In this document: in pieces, positions 1 through 7,682 of the stretch
How the letters are laid out: each line of letters begins with the position of its first letter
How positions within the stretch are numbered: position 1 is the first letter of the stretch
The notes under the pieces: model-generated
Told to the model about the DNA's origin: nothing
Databases searched by the model: none
The model's input: only the letters and a program-made list of their open reading frames with translations
Assembly: GCF_003991585.1 (NCBI RefSeq)
Contig: NZ_PQSP01000001.1
Coordinates: 372,001-436,000, forward strand
Direction: 5' to 3'
Origin: Saezia sanguinis
Lineage (GTDB): Bacteria > Pseudomonadota > Gammaproteobacteria > Burkholderiales > Burkholderiaceae_C
DNA length: 64,000 nucleotides
Translations under genes and position numbers: made by a program

Positions 1-185
1 AGGATGCCTCTGAAATTCGGGACGATGACAACCTGATTGATCTGGGGCTGGATTCCATCAGGGCGATGACGTTGCTGACACGCTGGCGCGAGGCGGGTGC
101 GCATATTGACTTTGCCGATATGGCGCAGCGCCCTGAACTGGGGTACTGGTGGCGGTTGGTGAGAGATGGGTTGCCGCAAAATTGA
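1..185 (+). CDS. 3' end of EntB-like isochorismatase/aryl carrier protein (partial)
   Basis: The reading frame is open from the window edge to TGA at 183-185 and shows a carrier-protein domain. The motif GLDSIR holds the serine that would carry phosphopantetheine, followed by RWREAG and a typical end near WWRLV. This is the pattern of the aryl carrier domain at the C terminus of EntB/DhbB/VibB, which hands an activated 2,3-dihydroxybenzoyl group to the partner NRPS. The isochorismatase half lies outside the window, so a free-standing aryl carrier protein cannot be excluded. The NRPS starts 13 nt downstream, consistent with one operon. Confidence 0.8.
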   Translation, partial: DASEIRDDDNLIDLGLDSIRAMTLLTRWREAGAHIDFADMAQRPELGYWWRLVRDGLPQN

Positions 186-198
186 ATGACAGGATCGA

Positions 199-3100
199 AT
201 GATAAAAGGGCTGACGGGCAGGATGCGCAAAACTTCTGACAATATGGGATCGGCTTCCGGACACAATGCTGTCAACGGCTCTAATGGTCCGACAGCTCAC
301 ACCGGTGCCAGACAGATGATGCGGCTGACGCAGGCGCAGGAAGGCTTGTGGTACGGTCAAAGCCTTGATCCGCAAAATCCGATATACAACACTGGAGAAT
401 ATATTGAGATTCGCGGGCCGCTGGATGTGGTGCGGTTTACGGCGGCAGTCAACCAGGTCATGGCGGAAGCGGATGCTGTGGCGTTGCAGGTACAGGATTC
501 ACCCCAAGGGCCAGTGCAATGGATCAATGAAAAACAGCGCCCGCAATTACAGCTGATTGATTTGCGCGGCGAAGTTGATCCTGCGGCAACGGCAAAAGCG
601 CACATGGATGCAGATATGAATACGCCGCTGGATCTGGCGCGTGACGCGCTGACAGCGCAGCGTCTGTACCAACTGGCAGATGACCATTTTTACTGGTATG
701 AGCGTATTCATCACCTGCTGACCGATGCGTGGGGGCAGTCGCTGATCAATACCCATGTGGCTGCTTTGTACCGGGGTGATGCCGACCGCCAGCCGCTGAC
801 GCCTTATGATGTCTGGCTGAGTGACGATGCCGCTTATCGCGATTCTGCAAAAGAAAAAGACGATGCCGGTTACTGGCGTCAGGTGTTTGAACAAACGCCC
901 ATGGTGGCTGACCTGACATTCGGGCATGGCGAGGTTGCCATTACGGCAGATACAGCCATTCGCATTCAGGACGTCATGCCTGATGCATTTGAGCAGCATC
1001 TGGCCCAGTTGTGTGAGCGGGATAATCTGGCCTGGCCCGATGTTCTGACGGCACTGGCGGCGGCGTATATCTGCCGCCATACGGCCAACAGTGAAACGGT
1101 CATTGGTGTACCGCACATGGGGCGCATGGGGCAGGCCTGCGCACGCATACCGGCGACGGTCATGAATGTGTTGCCCTTGCGTGTGCTGGTTCAGGAAGAA
1201 AAACCACTGACAGCGTTTTTGCTGGATGTGAGCAGGCAGTTGCGCCAGGTACGCCGTCATGGGCGCTACCGCAGCGAACAGTTGCGCCGCGACCTGGGGC
1301 TGCTGGGCGGGCATAAACGTTTATATGGCCCATCGGTCAATATTCTGCCGTTTGATTGTGCGCAGCTTGATCTGCCGGGGCTGCAAACCATTCGCCATAC
1401 ACTGGGCAATGGGCCGGTGGAGGATCTGACCATCACTTTCCGTGCCGACGCACTGGGGCGCGGCATCCGGATTGAGCTGGATGCAAACCCACAGCGCTAC
1501 AGCCAGATGGATGTACGCACGCATGTGCAGCGTTTGATGCATTTTTTAAATGCAGCACTTAACGCACAGACACTGGCACAGGTGCCTACACTCACGCCGG
1601 TGGAAGCCAAGCACTGGGTTTGCACCTGCAACAACACTGCGCATGATGTGCCACAGACCACGCTGGTGCATCTGATGGCACAGCGTTGGGAGCAAACACC
1701 CCAGGCGGTGGCGCTGTCGTATGAAGGCACACAACTGACCTATGCGCAACTGGAAGCCATAACCCGACAACTAGCGCAGCGCATGCGCCAGGCAGGGGTA
1801 GGGCCAGGCGATCTGGTTGCTGTGGCAATTCCGCGTTCGCTTGAACTGGTACTGGCATTGGTTGCCGTATTGCGTGCCGGTGCAGCCTATTTGCCGCTGG
1901 ATGTTGAATACCCGGCAGAGCGTATTGCAACCATAGTACACGCGGCAAGTCCCCGGCTGGCGTTAAGCCATGCGTCAACCCGGCATATTCTTCCAGGTGA
2001 CCTGCCTGTCTGGCCGCTGAGCTGGCCGTTTGATGCAGCAGATTATGCGTGTTCTGCAAATACGGCAGATATCGCAAATATCACAGCTGGCCAGATAGAC
2101 GCACCACAGCCGCACGATGCCGCATATGTGATTTATACCTCAGGCTCTACCGGAACGCCTAAAGGGGTGGTTATTGAGCATGATGCCATTGTCAACCGGC
2201 TGTTGTGGATGCAGCAGCATTACGGCATTGGTGCCGATGAGCGTATTTTGCAAAAAACACCTGCAACGTTTGATGTCTCGGTATGGGAGTTTTTCCTACC
2301 GCTGATTTCCGGTGCAACACTGGTTATTGCACCACCGCTGGCGCATAAAGACCCGCAGCAACTGGCACGCCTGATGCAGCAAGGGCAGATTACCACCCTG
2401 CATTTTGTGCCGTCCATGCTCTCCATATTTCTGGCGCAGCTTCAAATACTTTTGCCACAAAGCCAGCCTGATTTCAGCAGGCTGCGCCGGGTTTTCTGCA
2501 GCGGGGAGGCTCTGCCGGCAGAACTGCGAGACCGTTTTCATGCCACGCTCGGCGGCCCTGAAGGGGCTCAACTGCATAACCTGTACGGCCCCACCGAAGC
2601 AGCGGTTGACGTGTCTTACTGGGATGCGTCTTTTCATGACCACTCTCCGGTGGTTCCAATTGGTTTTCCGGTCTGGAACACGCAGCTTTATGTGCTGGAT
2701 AAATACCTGCGTCCGGTTCCGCCGGATGTGGTGGGACATCTGTATTTGGGTGGGCGGCAGTTGGCACGTGGCTACCTGGGGCGCGACGATCTGACGCAGG
2801 AGCGGTTCATAACCAATCCGTTCATACCTTCGGAGCGTATGTATGCGACTGGTGACCTGGCGCGCTGGCGCGAAGATGGTGCGGTGATTTTTTTGGGACG
2901 TTCTGATTTTCAGATCAAAATCCGCGGACAGCGGGTGGAACTGGAAGAGATTGAAACGCAGCTTGGCAAGGTGGATGGTGTCAGTCAGGTGGCGGTCATT
3001 GTCCGCGAGGATCAGCCGGGAGATCAGCGTATTGTGGCGTATGTGGCCTATCGCAAAGGCGCCACGTTGAGCGAGGATGTGTTGCGCCAGACGACACTGG

Positions 3101-4302
3101 CACACCTGCCTGACTATATGGTACCGAGTGCTTTTGTCATATTACCGGAGCTGCCTGTCACGGCGAACGGCAAGCTCGACAGAAATGCCTTACCGGCGCC
3201 GGTATGGGCACAGCATGGCGGAAAAACGCCTGTCAAGGGAACCGAACAGGCCGTGGCAGCACTGTTTGCGGAAATTCTGGGGTTGCACGAGCCGGTGTAT
3301 GCCGATGATGATTTTTTTGTATTGGGTGGGCACTCGTTGCTGGCTGCGCAGTTGATGCTCAATATCCGTTCCCGCTGGGGGCATGCCATTGGCCTGGGGG
3401 CACTGTTTGAGCATCCGACGGTGGCACAGTTGGCATCTTATCTTGACGAGCTGAATCAGCAGCAACACAGCGCGGGACAGGAAGGTTTTGGAGAGGTACT
3501 GTATCTGCACAAGGTGCCCAATGAACACAGTGAGCAAGCACAACGCCGGGCACTGTTCTGCATTCATCCTGCGGGGGGCCTTGGCTGGTGTTATGGCACG
3601 CTGGCGCGCCATATCAGCCCGGAAAGAAACGTCATCGGCTTGCAGTCTCCTGCATTGGATGTGAAACAAAAGTTTCCGGGCACACTGACCGAAATGGCCC
3701 GGCGCTATGTGGATACCATGATCAACCTGCAGCCGCAAGGGCCATTCCACCTGCTGGGCTGGTCGGTGGGCGGCATCATTGCGCAGGCCATGGCCGCTGA
3801 GCTGCAAAGCCGGGGCCTGCCGGTGGGCGTGGTGGCGATGCTGGATGCCTATCCGAGTGATTGCTGGCGCAGTGAGGAGGAGATGCCTGAAGATGCAGCC
3901 CTGAAAGCATTGCTGCATATTGCCGGGCATGACCCCAAGCAGATGAGCGGTGTGGAGATGACGCGCGAATCTGTGGTTGGATTTCTGCGCCGCAGCGGAC
4001 ATCCGTTGGGGTATTTGAGCGACGCGATGCTGGAAGGCATTATCCGCGTGGTTGATGGTAACAACCGGCTGGTGAGAGGACACCAGCACCGCCGTTACGA
4101 CGGTACTGCGCTGTATTTTCGCGCGGCACTGGATCATCAGGGCAAAAACCTCTATCCCAAACACTGGACACCTTACGTCGGCACGCTGGACGTACACGAC
4201 GTACCTGCACTGCACGGGCATCTGGTTGCGCCTGAGAGCGTGGAGATTATTGCGCCGGTCTTGAATGAAGCCTTGTTGAAGATAGATGAATTGAAAGAAT
4301 GA
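199..4302 (+). CDS. entF: EntF-like NRPS (C-A-PCP-TE), serine-activating siderophore synthetase
   Basis: A 1367-residue single-module NRPS. The condensation domain lies at about 40-450 with HHLLTDA at 171-177, where the usual HHxxxDG has Ala for Gly. The adenylation domain lies at about 480-1000, with YTSGSTG from Y646 and FDVSVW around D692. The carrier domain has GGHSL with Ser1046, and the thioesterase has GWSVGG with Ser1189, Asp1216 and His1339. Read by analogy with EntF (FDVSVW, LHFVPSML, FCSGEALP, NLYGPTEAAVDV), the specificity residues fit the serine code DVWHFSLVDK. With the upstream aryl carrier protein this predicts a catechol-serine trilactone of the enterobactin type. It is slightly longer than E. 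coli EntF. ATGs at 223 and 244 are alternative starts. No MbtH gene is visible. Confidence 0.93.
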   Translation: MIKGLTGRMRKTSDNMGSASGHNAVNGSNGPTAHTGARQMMRLTQAQEGLWYGQSLDPQNPIYNTGEYIEIRGPLDVVRFTAAVNQVMAEADAVALQVQDSPQGPVQWINEKQRPQLQLIDLRGEVDPAATAKAHMDADMNTPLDLARDALTAQRLYQLADDHFYWYERIHHLLTDAWGQSLINTHVAALYRGDADRQPLTPYDVWLSDDAAYRDSAKEKDDAGYWRQVFEQTPMVADLTFGHGEVAITADTAIRIQDVMPDAFEQHLAQLCERDNLAWPDVLTALAAAYICRHTANSETVIGVPHMGRMGQACARIPATVMNVLPLRVLVQEEKPLTAFLLDVSRQLRQVRRHGRYRSEQLRRDLGLLGGHKRLYGPSVNILPFDCAQLDLPGLQTIRHTLGNGPVEDLTITFRADALGRGIRIELDANPQRYSQMDVRTHVQRLMHFLNAALNAQTLAQVPTLTPVEAKHWVCTCNNTAHDVPQTTLVHLMAQRWEQTPQAVALSYEGTQLTYAQLEAITRQLAQRMRQAGVGPGDLVAVAIPRSLELVLALVAVLRAGAAYLPLDVEYPAERIATIVHAASPRLALSHASTRHILPGDLPVWPLSWPFDAADYACSANTADIANITAGQIDAPQPHDAAYVIYTSGSTGTPKGVVIEHDAIVNRLLWMQQHYGIGADERILQKTPATFDVSVWEFFLPLISGATLVIAPPLAHKDPQQLARLMQQGQITTLHFVPSMLSIFLAQLQILLPQSQPDFSRLRRVFCSGEALPAELRDRFHATLGGPEGAQLHNLYGPTEAAVDVSYWDASFHDHSPVVPIGFPVWNTQLYVLDKYLRPVPPDVVGHLYLGGRQLARGYLGRDDLTQERFITNPFIPSERMYATGDLARWREDGAVIFLGRSDFQIKIRGQRVELEEIETQLGKVDGVSQVAVIVREDQPGDQRIVAYVAYRKGATLSEDVLRQTTLAHLPDYMVPSAFVILPELPVTANGKLDRNALPAPVWAQHGGKTPVKGTEQAVAALFAEILGLHEPVYADDDFFVLGGHSLLAAQLMLNIRSRWGHAIGLGALFEHPTVAQLASYLDELNQQQHSAGQEGFGEVLYLHKVPNEHSEQAQRRALFCIHPAGGLGWCYGTLARHISPERNVIGLQSPALDVKQKFPGTLTEMARRYVDTMINLQPQGPFHLLGWSVGGIIAQAMAAELQSRGLPVGVVAMLDAYPSDCWRSEEEMPEDAALKALLHIAGHDPKQMSGVEMTRESVVGFLRRSGHPLGYLSDAMLEGIIRVVDGNNRLVRGHQHRRYDGTALYFRAALDHQGKNLYPKHWTPYVGTLDVHDVPALHGHLVAPESVEIIAPVLNEALLKIDELKE

Positions 4303-4440
4303 AAGCGTAAAAAAACCATTGCAGTTTAGCCGCCGCCATAACTGCCCAAAGCGACCATGGTCTGGTCGTTAACATGCCTGATTGTGTGCGATAGACGTAC
4401 CGAGAACGGCAATTGATTTGTAGACACTCAAAGGAAGTTT

Positions 4441-5823
4441 ATGGAAATGATGAATCAAGCAGGCTGGGTGCGTAAAGCCGCCGCTGCCTTCGTATTGCTG
4501 GGGGCAGCATCGTTGGCACAGGCAGACAATGCTTTCACCCAACCCGATGGCGCATTTGCAGGCAATGTGCGTTTGAGCCAGCAACAGCCGGTTTATGCAG
4601 GAACTCAGGCTGCTGTTGCAGGTAGTAACTTCAAACCGGGGCAGCAGATTACGCTGGAGCGCGGCCGTACCGTTTTGAATGCGCAGCCGTATGTGGCAGA
4701 TGCAGAGGGTAAATTCAGCGGAAATATTGCCATTCCGCAGAATGCCGTCGTGGGCATGCAGCCTGTTGTGGTGAAAGTGTCCGGCCCCGATGCCGCACTG
4801 GTATTCAATCTGAAAGTATCACCGCAGGTTGCTCTCTCGGGGCAGAACCTGTATGAAATTGAGAAGACGCAACCGGCCAGTGGGTTGTACCAATCTGCCT
4901 ACAGTGAAGCCAACAAGGCCTTGTTTGTCACTGCATCAGTGGGGCGCCCCCCGGTGCGCGATGCGCATATACTGCGCCTCAACCCGCAAACTCTGGCTGT
5001 AGAAGCTTCTGTGGTACCTGATGAAGCCGATGAGCGCTCAGGACTTTATGCCGTTTATGGCGTTGCGGTGGACGATAAGCACGGCACCGTCTGGGTCACC
5101 AACACCCGCCAGGGTACAGTCACTGTTTACAGCCAGAAAGACCTCTCGCTGATCAAGCGCTTTGAAAACGGCTCCATTCCGGCTGGTCGTGACGTTGTCA
5201 TTGATGCCGCAAATAACAAGGCTTATATTTCTTCACCCGGTAGCGGCAATATTTATGTGGCCGATACCGATAAGCTGGAACTGATGGGTGAAATTGCAGT
5301 TTCCTCCAAAGTGCCGCGAGGCTCGTTCAAGCCCATGAGCTTGTCGCTGGATGCTGCTGCACACAAGCTCTATACCGTGAGCATGGGCACTGCCGAAGCA
5401 GCCGTTATCAACACGACAACAGGCACCGTGGAGCAAGTATATGCAATACCCGGCCTGGCTGGGGGCGCTGGTGTCAGCATCAATAGCAAGGACAACCAGT
5501 TGTTGGTAACCGGACAGAACAGCGATGGTGTGTTCATTGTAGATACCCAAACAGGTAACGTGCTGCATCAGGTTGCAACCGGTGCCGGTGCGCTGAATGT
5601 GGTTTACAACCCGCACGATGGTCTGGCTTACGTGGCCAACCGCGGCGCAGGCACTGTAACTGCTGTGAACAGCAAGGGACAGGTTGTTGCCAACCTGGAT
5701 ATTGGCCCGAATGTCAACCACATCAGCGTGGATAAACAGGGCAACCTTTATGTTGCCAACAAAGCGCAAGGGGAGAATAACCCGCGCAATGACCAACTGA
5801 CTCGCGTTACGCCGGTGAAATGA
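4441..5823 (+). CDS. Secreted YncE-like beta-propeller protein
   Basis: 460 residues with a signal peptide (hydrophobic stretch ending near SLAQA-DN), so periplasmic or exported. Residues about 30-125 form an all-beta, probably Ig-like N-terminal domain. Residues about 130-460 carry repeated blades of the YncE type (for example KALFVTAS, GTVWVTNT, NKAYISSP, HKLYTVSM, GLAYVANR, GNLYVANK). E. coli YncE is known to be Fur-repressed and lacks the extra N-terminal domain. Its place after a siderophore synthetase suggests an iron-linked role, but no clear Fur box is seen in the 138-bp gap. Start chosen for AAAGGAAG just upstream; ATGs at 4447 and 4450 are close alternatives. The molecular function is unknown. 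Confidence 0.75.
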   Translation: MEMMNQAGWVRKAAAAFVLLGAASLAQADNAFTQPDGAFAGNVRLSQQQPVYAGTQAAVAGSNFKPGQQITLERGRTVLNAQPYVADAEGKFSGNIAIPQNAVVGMQPVVVKVSGPDAALVFNLKVSPQVALSGQNLYEIEKTQPASGLYQSAYSEANKALFVTASVGRPPVRDAHILRLNPQTLAVEASVVPDEADERSGLYAVYGVAVDDKHGTVWVTNTRQGTVTVYSQKDLSLIKRFENGSIPAGRDVVIDAANNKAYISSPGSGNIYVADTDKLELMGEIAVSSKVPRGSFKPMSLSLDAAAHKLYTVSMGTAEAAVINTTTGTVEQVYAIPGLAGGAGVSINSKDNQLLVTGQNSDGVFIVDTQTGNVLHQVATGAGALNVVYNPHDGLAYVANRGAGTVTAVNSKGQVVANLDIGPNVNHISVDKQGNLYVANKAQGENNPRNDQLTRVTPVK

Positions 5824-5892
5824 TGTTAGATAGATCATCAACCCGGATAATGAAAGGTTGGTGGTGTTTCTTTGCATCATGGTGACAGTCAT

Positions 5893-5935
5893 GACAAAAG
5901 CCGTGCCATGCCAAAAAGCATGGTGCGGTTTTGTC
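5893..5935 (+). terminator. Long hairpin after the YncE-like gene, probable terminator
   Basis: GACAAAAGCCGTGCCATGC pairs with GCATGGTGCGGTTTTGTC across a CAAAAA loop, almost perfectly over 18 pairs. The A-rich and T-rich stem base fits a terminator, although no T-run follows outside the stem. Confidence 0.55.
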
Positions 5936-6006
5936 TGTGTGATGTCAGTGGTTTTGAAAATCTCTGCACCAAGCAAACGGGATATCGGGTTTAAGGTACA
6001 CTATAG

Positions 6007-6022
6007 CTGTATATATAAACAG
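6007..6022 (+). promoter_or_regulatory. LexA (SOS) box upstream of the nuclease-helicase operon
   Basis: CTGTATATATAAACAG matches the gammaproteobacterial/betaproteobacterial LexA core CTGT-N8-ACAG exactly, with an AT-only centre and flanks AG...TA close to the full 20-bp consensus. It ends 7 nt before the predicted GTG start at 6030, a position where LexA would block the promoter or early transcription. Confidence 0.8.
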
Positions 6023-6029
6023 TATTTGA

Positions 6030-7682
6030 GTGTATATATTGCCTGCTGCAACTGTTGCCCCCTTTTACTATCTGCATAACTTCCAGCATGTTCTGGCATG
6101 GCTGGAACAACGCTACAGCGACCTGCTGAATGCGCATGAACTGGCATTCATCCGTCAATTTGAAAAACTTCCTCAGCCTTCGCAGGCGCTGCTGGTGCGC
6201 ATGGTCATGCGCAAAGGCTGTCATTTCCGGCTGAGCAAATTACACTATGAAGAAATAGGTTCCACGCAAACAGCGGTTGCGCCTTTGCTGTCAGCAGGCT
6301 GGGTAACAGATGTGCCAATGCTGGAAATGGAACAACTGTTTGCGCTGTTGAGCAAACAGGAGCTGCAGCAGTTTTTTCCTGAGCAAATTGGACATATACC
6401 GCGCAAGGCGGATATGCTGGTGATACTGAAAGCCGAATTTGCCCAGGCACGTGATCTGGCCGACTGGCTTCCCGGTTTTTCAGAGCCAGTCTATGCACTG
6501 CAATGCATGGATATCTGCGACCGCTTGCGCCTGATGTATTTTGGCAATCTGCATCAGGACTGGTCCGAATTCATATTGGCAGACCTGGGCATTTATCAGT
6601 ATGAGCAGGTACCGTTTTCACCGGATTCACGTGCATTTCAGCAGCGCGCAGAGGTGGACGCTTATTTGCATTTGCAGGCGTGCAGAGAGCAGTTTGAAGC
6701 CGGCGATGCATTTGAGCAGGTGCTCAGTGAGGTCCCTGCACAGCCTTACAGCAACCCATGGCTCGAAGCGCGGCGCGGTAAGCTGCTGTTTCAGATGGCG
6801 CACTTTTGCGAGTCTGAGCAGGACTTTTCACAGGCATTGCAGCTTTATCGCCAATCTAGCCATCCGCAGGCACGTTACAGAGCTATCCGGGTGCTTGAAC
6901 GTAGCGGGAATTTTGCTGAAGCCTGTACACTGACTGAGCAGGCCATGCAGCAGCCTGTCAGCGAGACAGAGCAGCAAAGCCTGCAGCGGATGCTGCCGCG
7001 TTTGCAGCGCAGGCTGAATCTATCGGCTACTGTATCCCAAAAAAAGGTGCATGCGACTGACCGGATAGATCTGACATTGCCGCAGCCCGAGCCATATTAT
7101 GGCGTTGAGCTTGCTGTCTGTGACGATCTTTCGCAGCACACGGACACTTATTATGTGGAAAACGGTCTGGTCAATTCATTATTTGGCCTGCTGTGCTGGG
7201 ATGCTGTTTTTGCCGCTGTACCGGGCGCTTTTTTTCATCCGTTTCAAACCGGTCCGGCCGATTTGTTTGATGCAGACTTTTTGCCGCGGCGTTCGGAGTT
7301 ATTCGCCGGTTGTTTGGATCAATTGAAAACAGGGGCATATAAATCCTCTATCTGGCATACGTTTGAACAGAAACAGGGGTTGCAGTCTCCTTTTGTTTAT
7401 TGGGACCTGCTGAGCGAAAAGCTGTTACAGCAGGCATTGAGCTGCTTGCCTGCGGATCATCTGCATGCATGGTTTTACCGCATGCTGCATGATATGAAAA
7501 ATAACCGGGCCGGGTGGCCTGACCTGATTCAGTTCTGGCCGCAGGAGCAGCGCTACCGGATGGTTGAAGTCAAAGGGCCGGGGGACCGCCTGCAAGATAA
7601 TCAACTGCGCTGGCTGTCTTTTTTTCAGCAGCATGGCATGCCTGCAGTGGTGTGTTATGTACGGTGGCAAGAGCATGACTGA
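6030..7682 (+). CDS. FAN1-type structure-specific nuclease with VRR-NUC domain
   Basis: 550 residues, the usual size for bacterial FAN1 homologues such as that of Pseudomonas. The N terminus has the family pattern FYYLHNF...WLEQRY and LLVRMVMRKG. The middle is helical and TPR-like. The C terminus is a VRR-NUC (PD-(D/E)XK) nuclease: GWPDL with Asp498, then EVKGPGDRLQ with Glu513 and Lys515. FAN1 enzymes incise DNA near flaps and help repair interstrand crosslinks. An in-frame TGA sits directly before the GTG at 6030, so the start is that GTG or the TTG at 6039; neither has a good Shine-Dalgarno. The 3' end overlaps the helicase gene by 8 nt. Confidence 0.9.
   Translation: MYILPAATVAPFYYLHNFQHVLAWLEQRYSDLLNAHELAFIRQFEKLPQPSQALLVRMVMRKGCHFRLSKLHYEEIGSTQTAVAPLLSAGWVTDVPMLEMEQLFALLSKQELQQFFPEQIGHIPRKADMLVILKAEFAQARDLADWLPGFSEPVYALQCMDICDRLRLMYFGNLHQDWSEFILADLGIYQYEQVPFSPDSRAFQQRAEVDAYLHLQACREQFEAGDAFEQVLSEVPAQPYSNPWLEARRGKLLFQMAHFCESEQDFSQALQLYRQSSHPQARYRAIRVLERSGNFAEACTLTEQAMQQPVSETEQQSLQRMLPRLQRRLNLSATVSQKKVHATDRIDLTLPQPEPYYGVELAVCDDLSQHTDTYYVENGLVNSLFGLLCWDAVFAAVPGAFFHPFQTGPADLFDADFLPRRSELFAGCLDQLKTGAYKSSIWHTFEQKQGLQSPFVYWDLLSEKLLQQALSCLPADHLHAWFYRMLHDMKNNRAGWPDLIQFWPQEQRYRMVEVKGPGDRLQDNQLRWLSFFQQHGMPAVVCYVRWQEHD

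Noticed and set aside
547-1314. 255-codon open frame on the minus strand
   Set aside because: Antisense to the NRPS condensation domain, without motifs or a ribosome site.
3190-4221. 343-codon open frame on the minus strand
   Set aside because: Antisense to the NRPS carrier and thioesterase domains; composition is typical of a shadow frame.
4303-4440. Fur box before the YncE-like gene
   Set aside because: No stretch resembles the GATAATGATAATCATTATC consensus; only two short hairpins are present.
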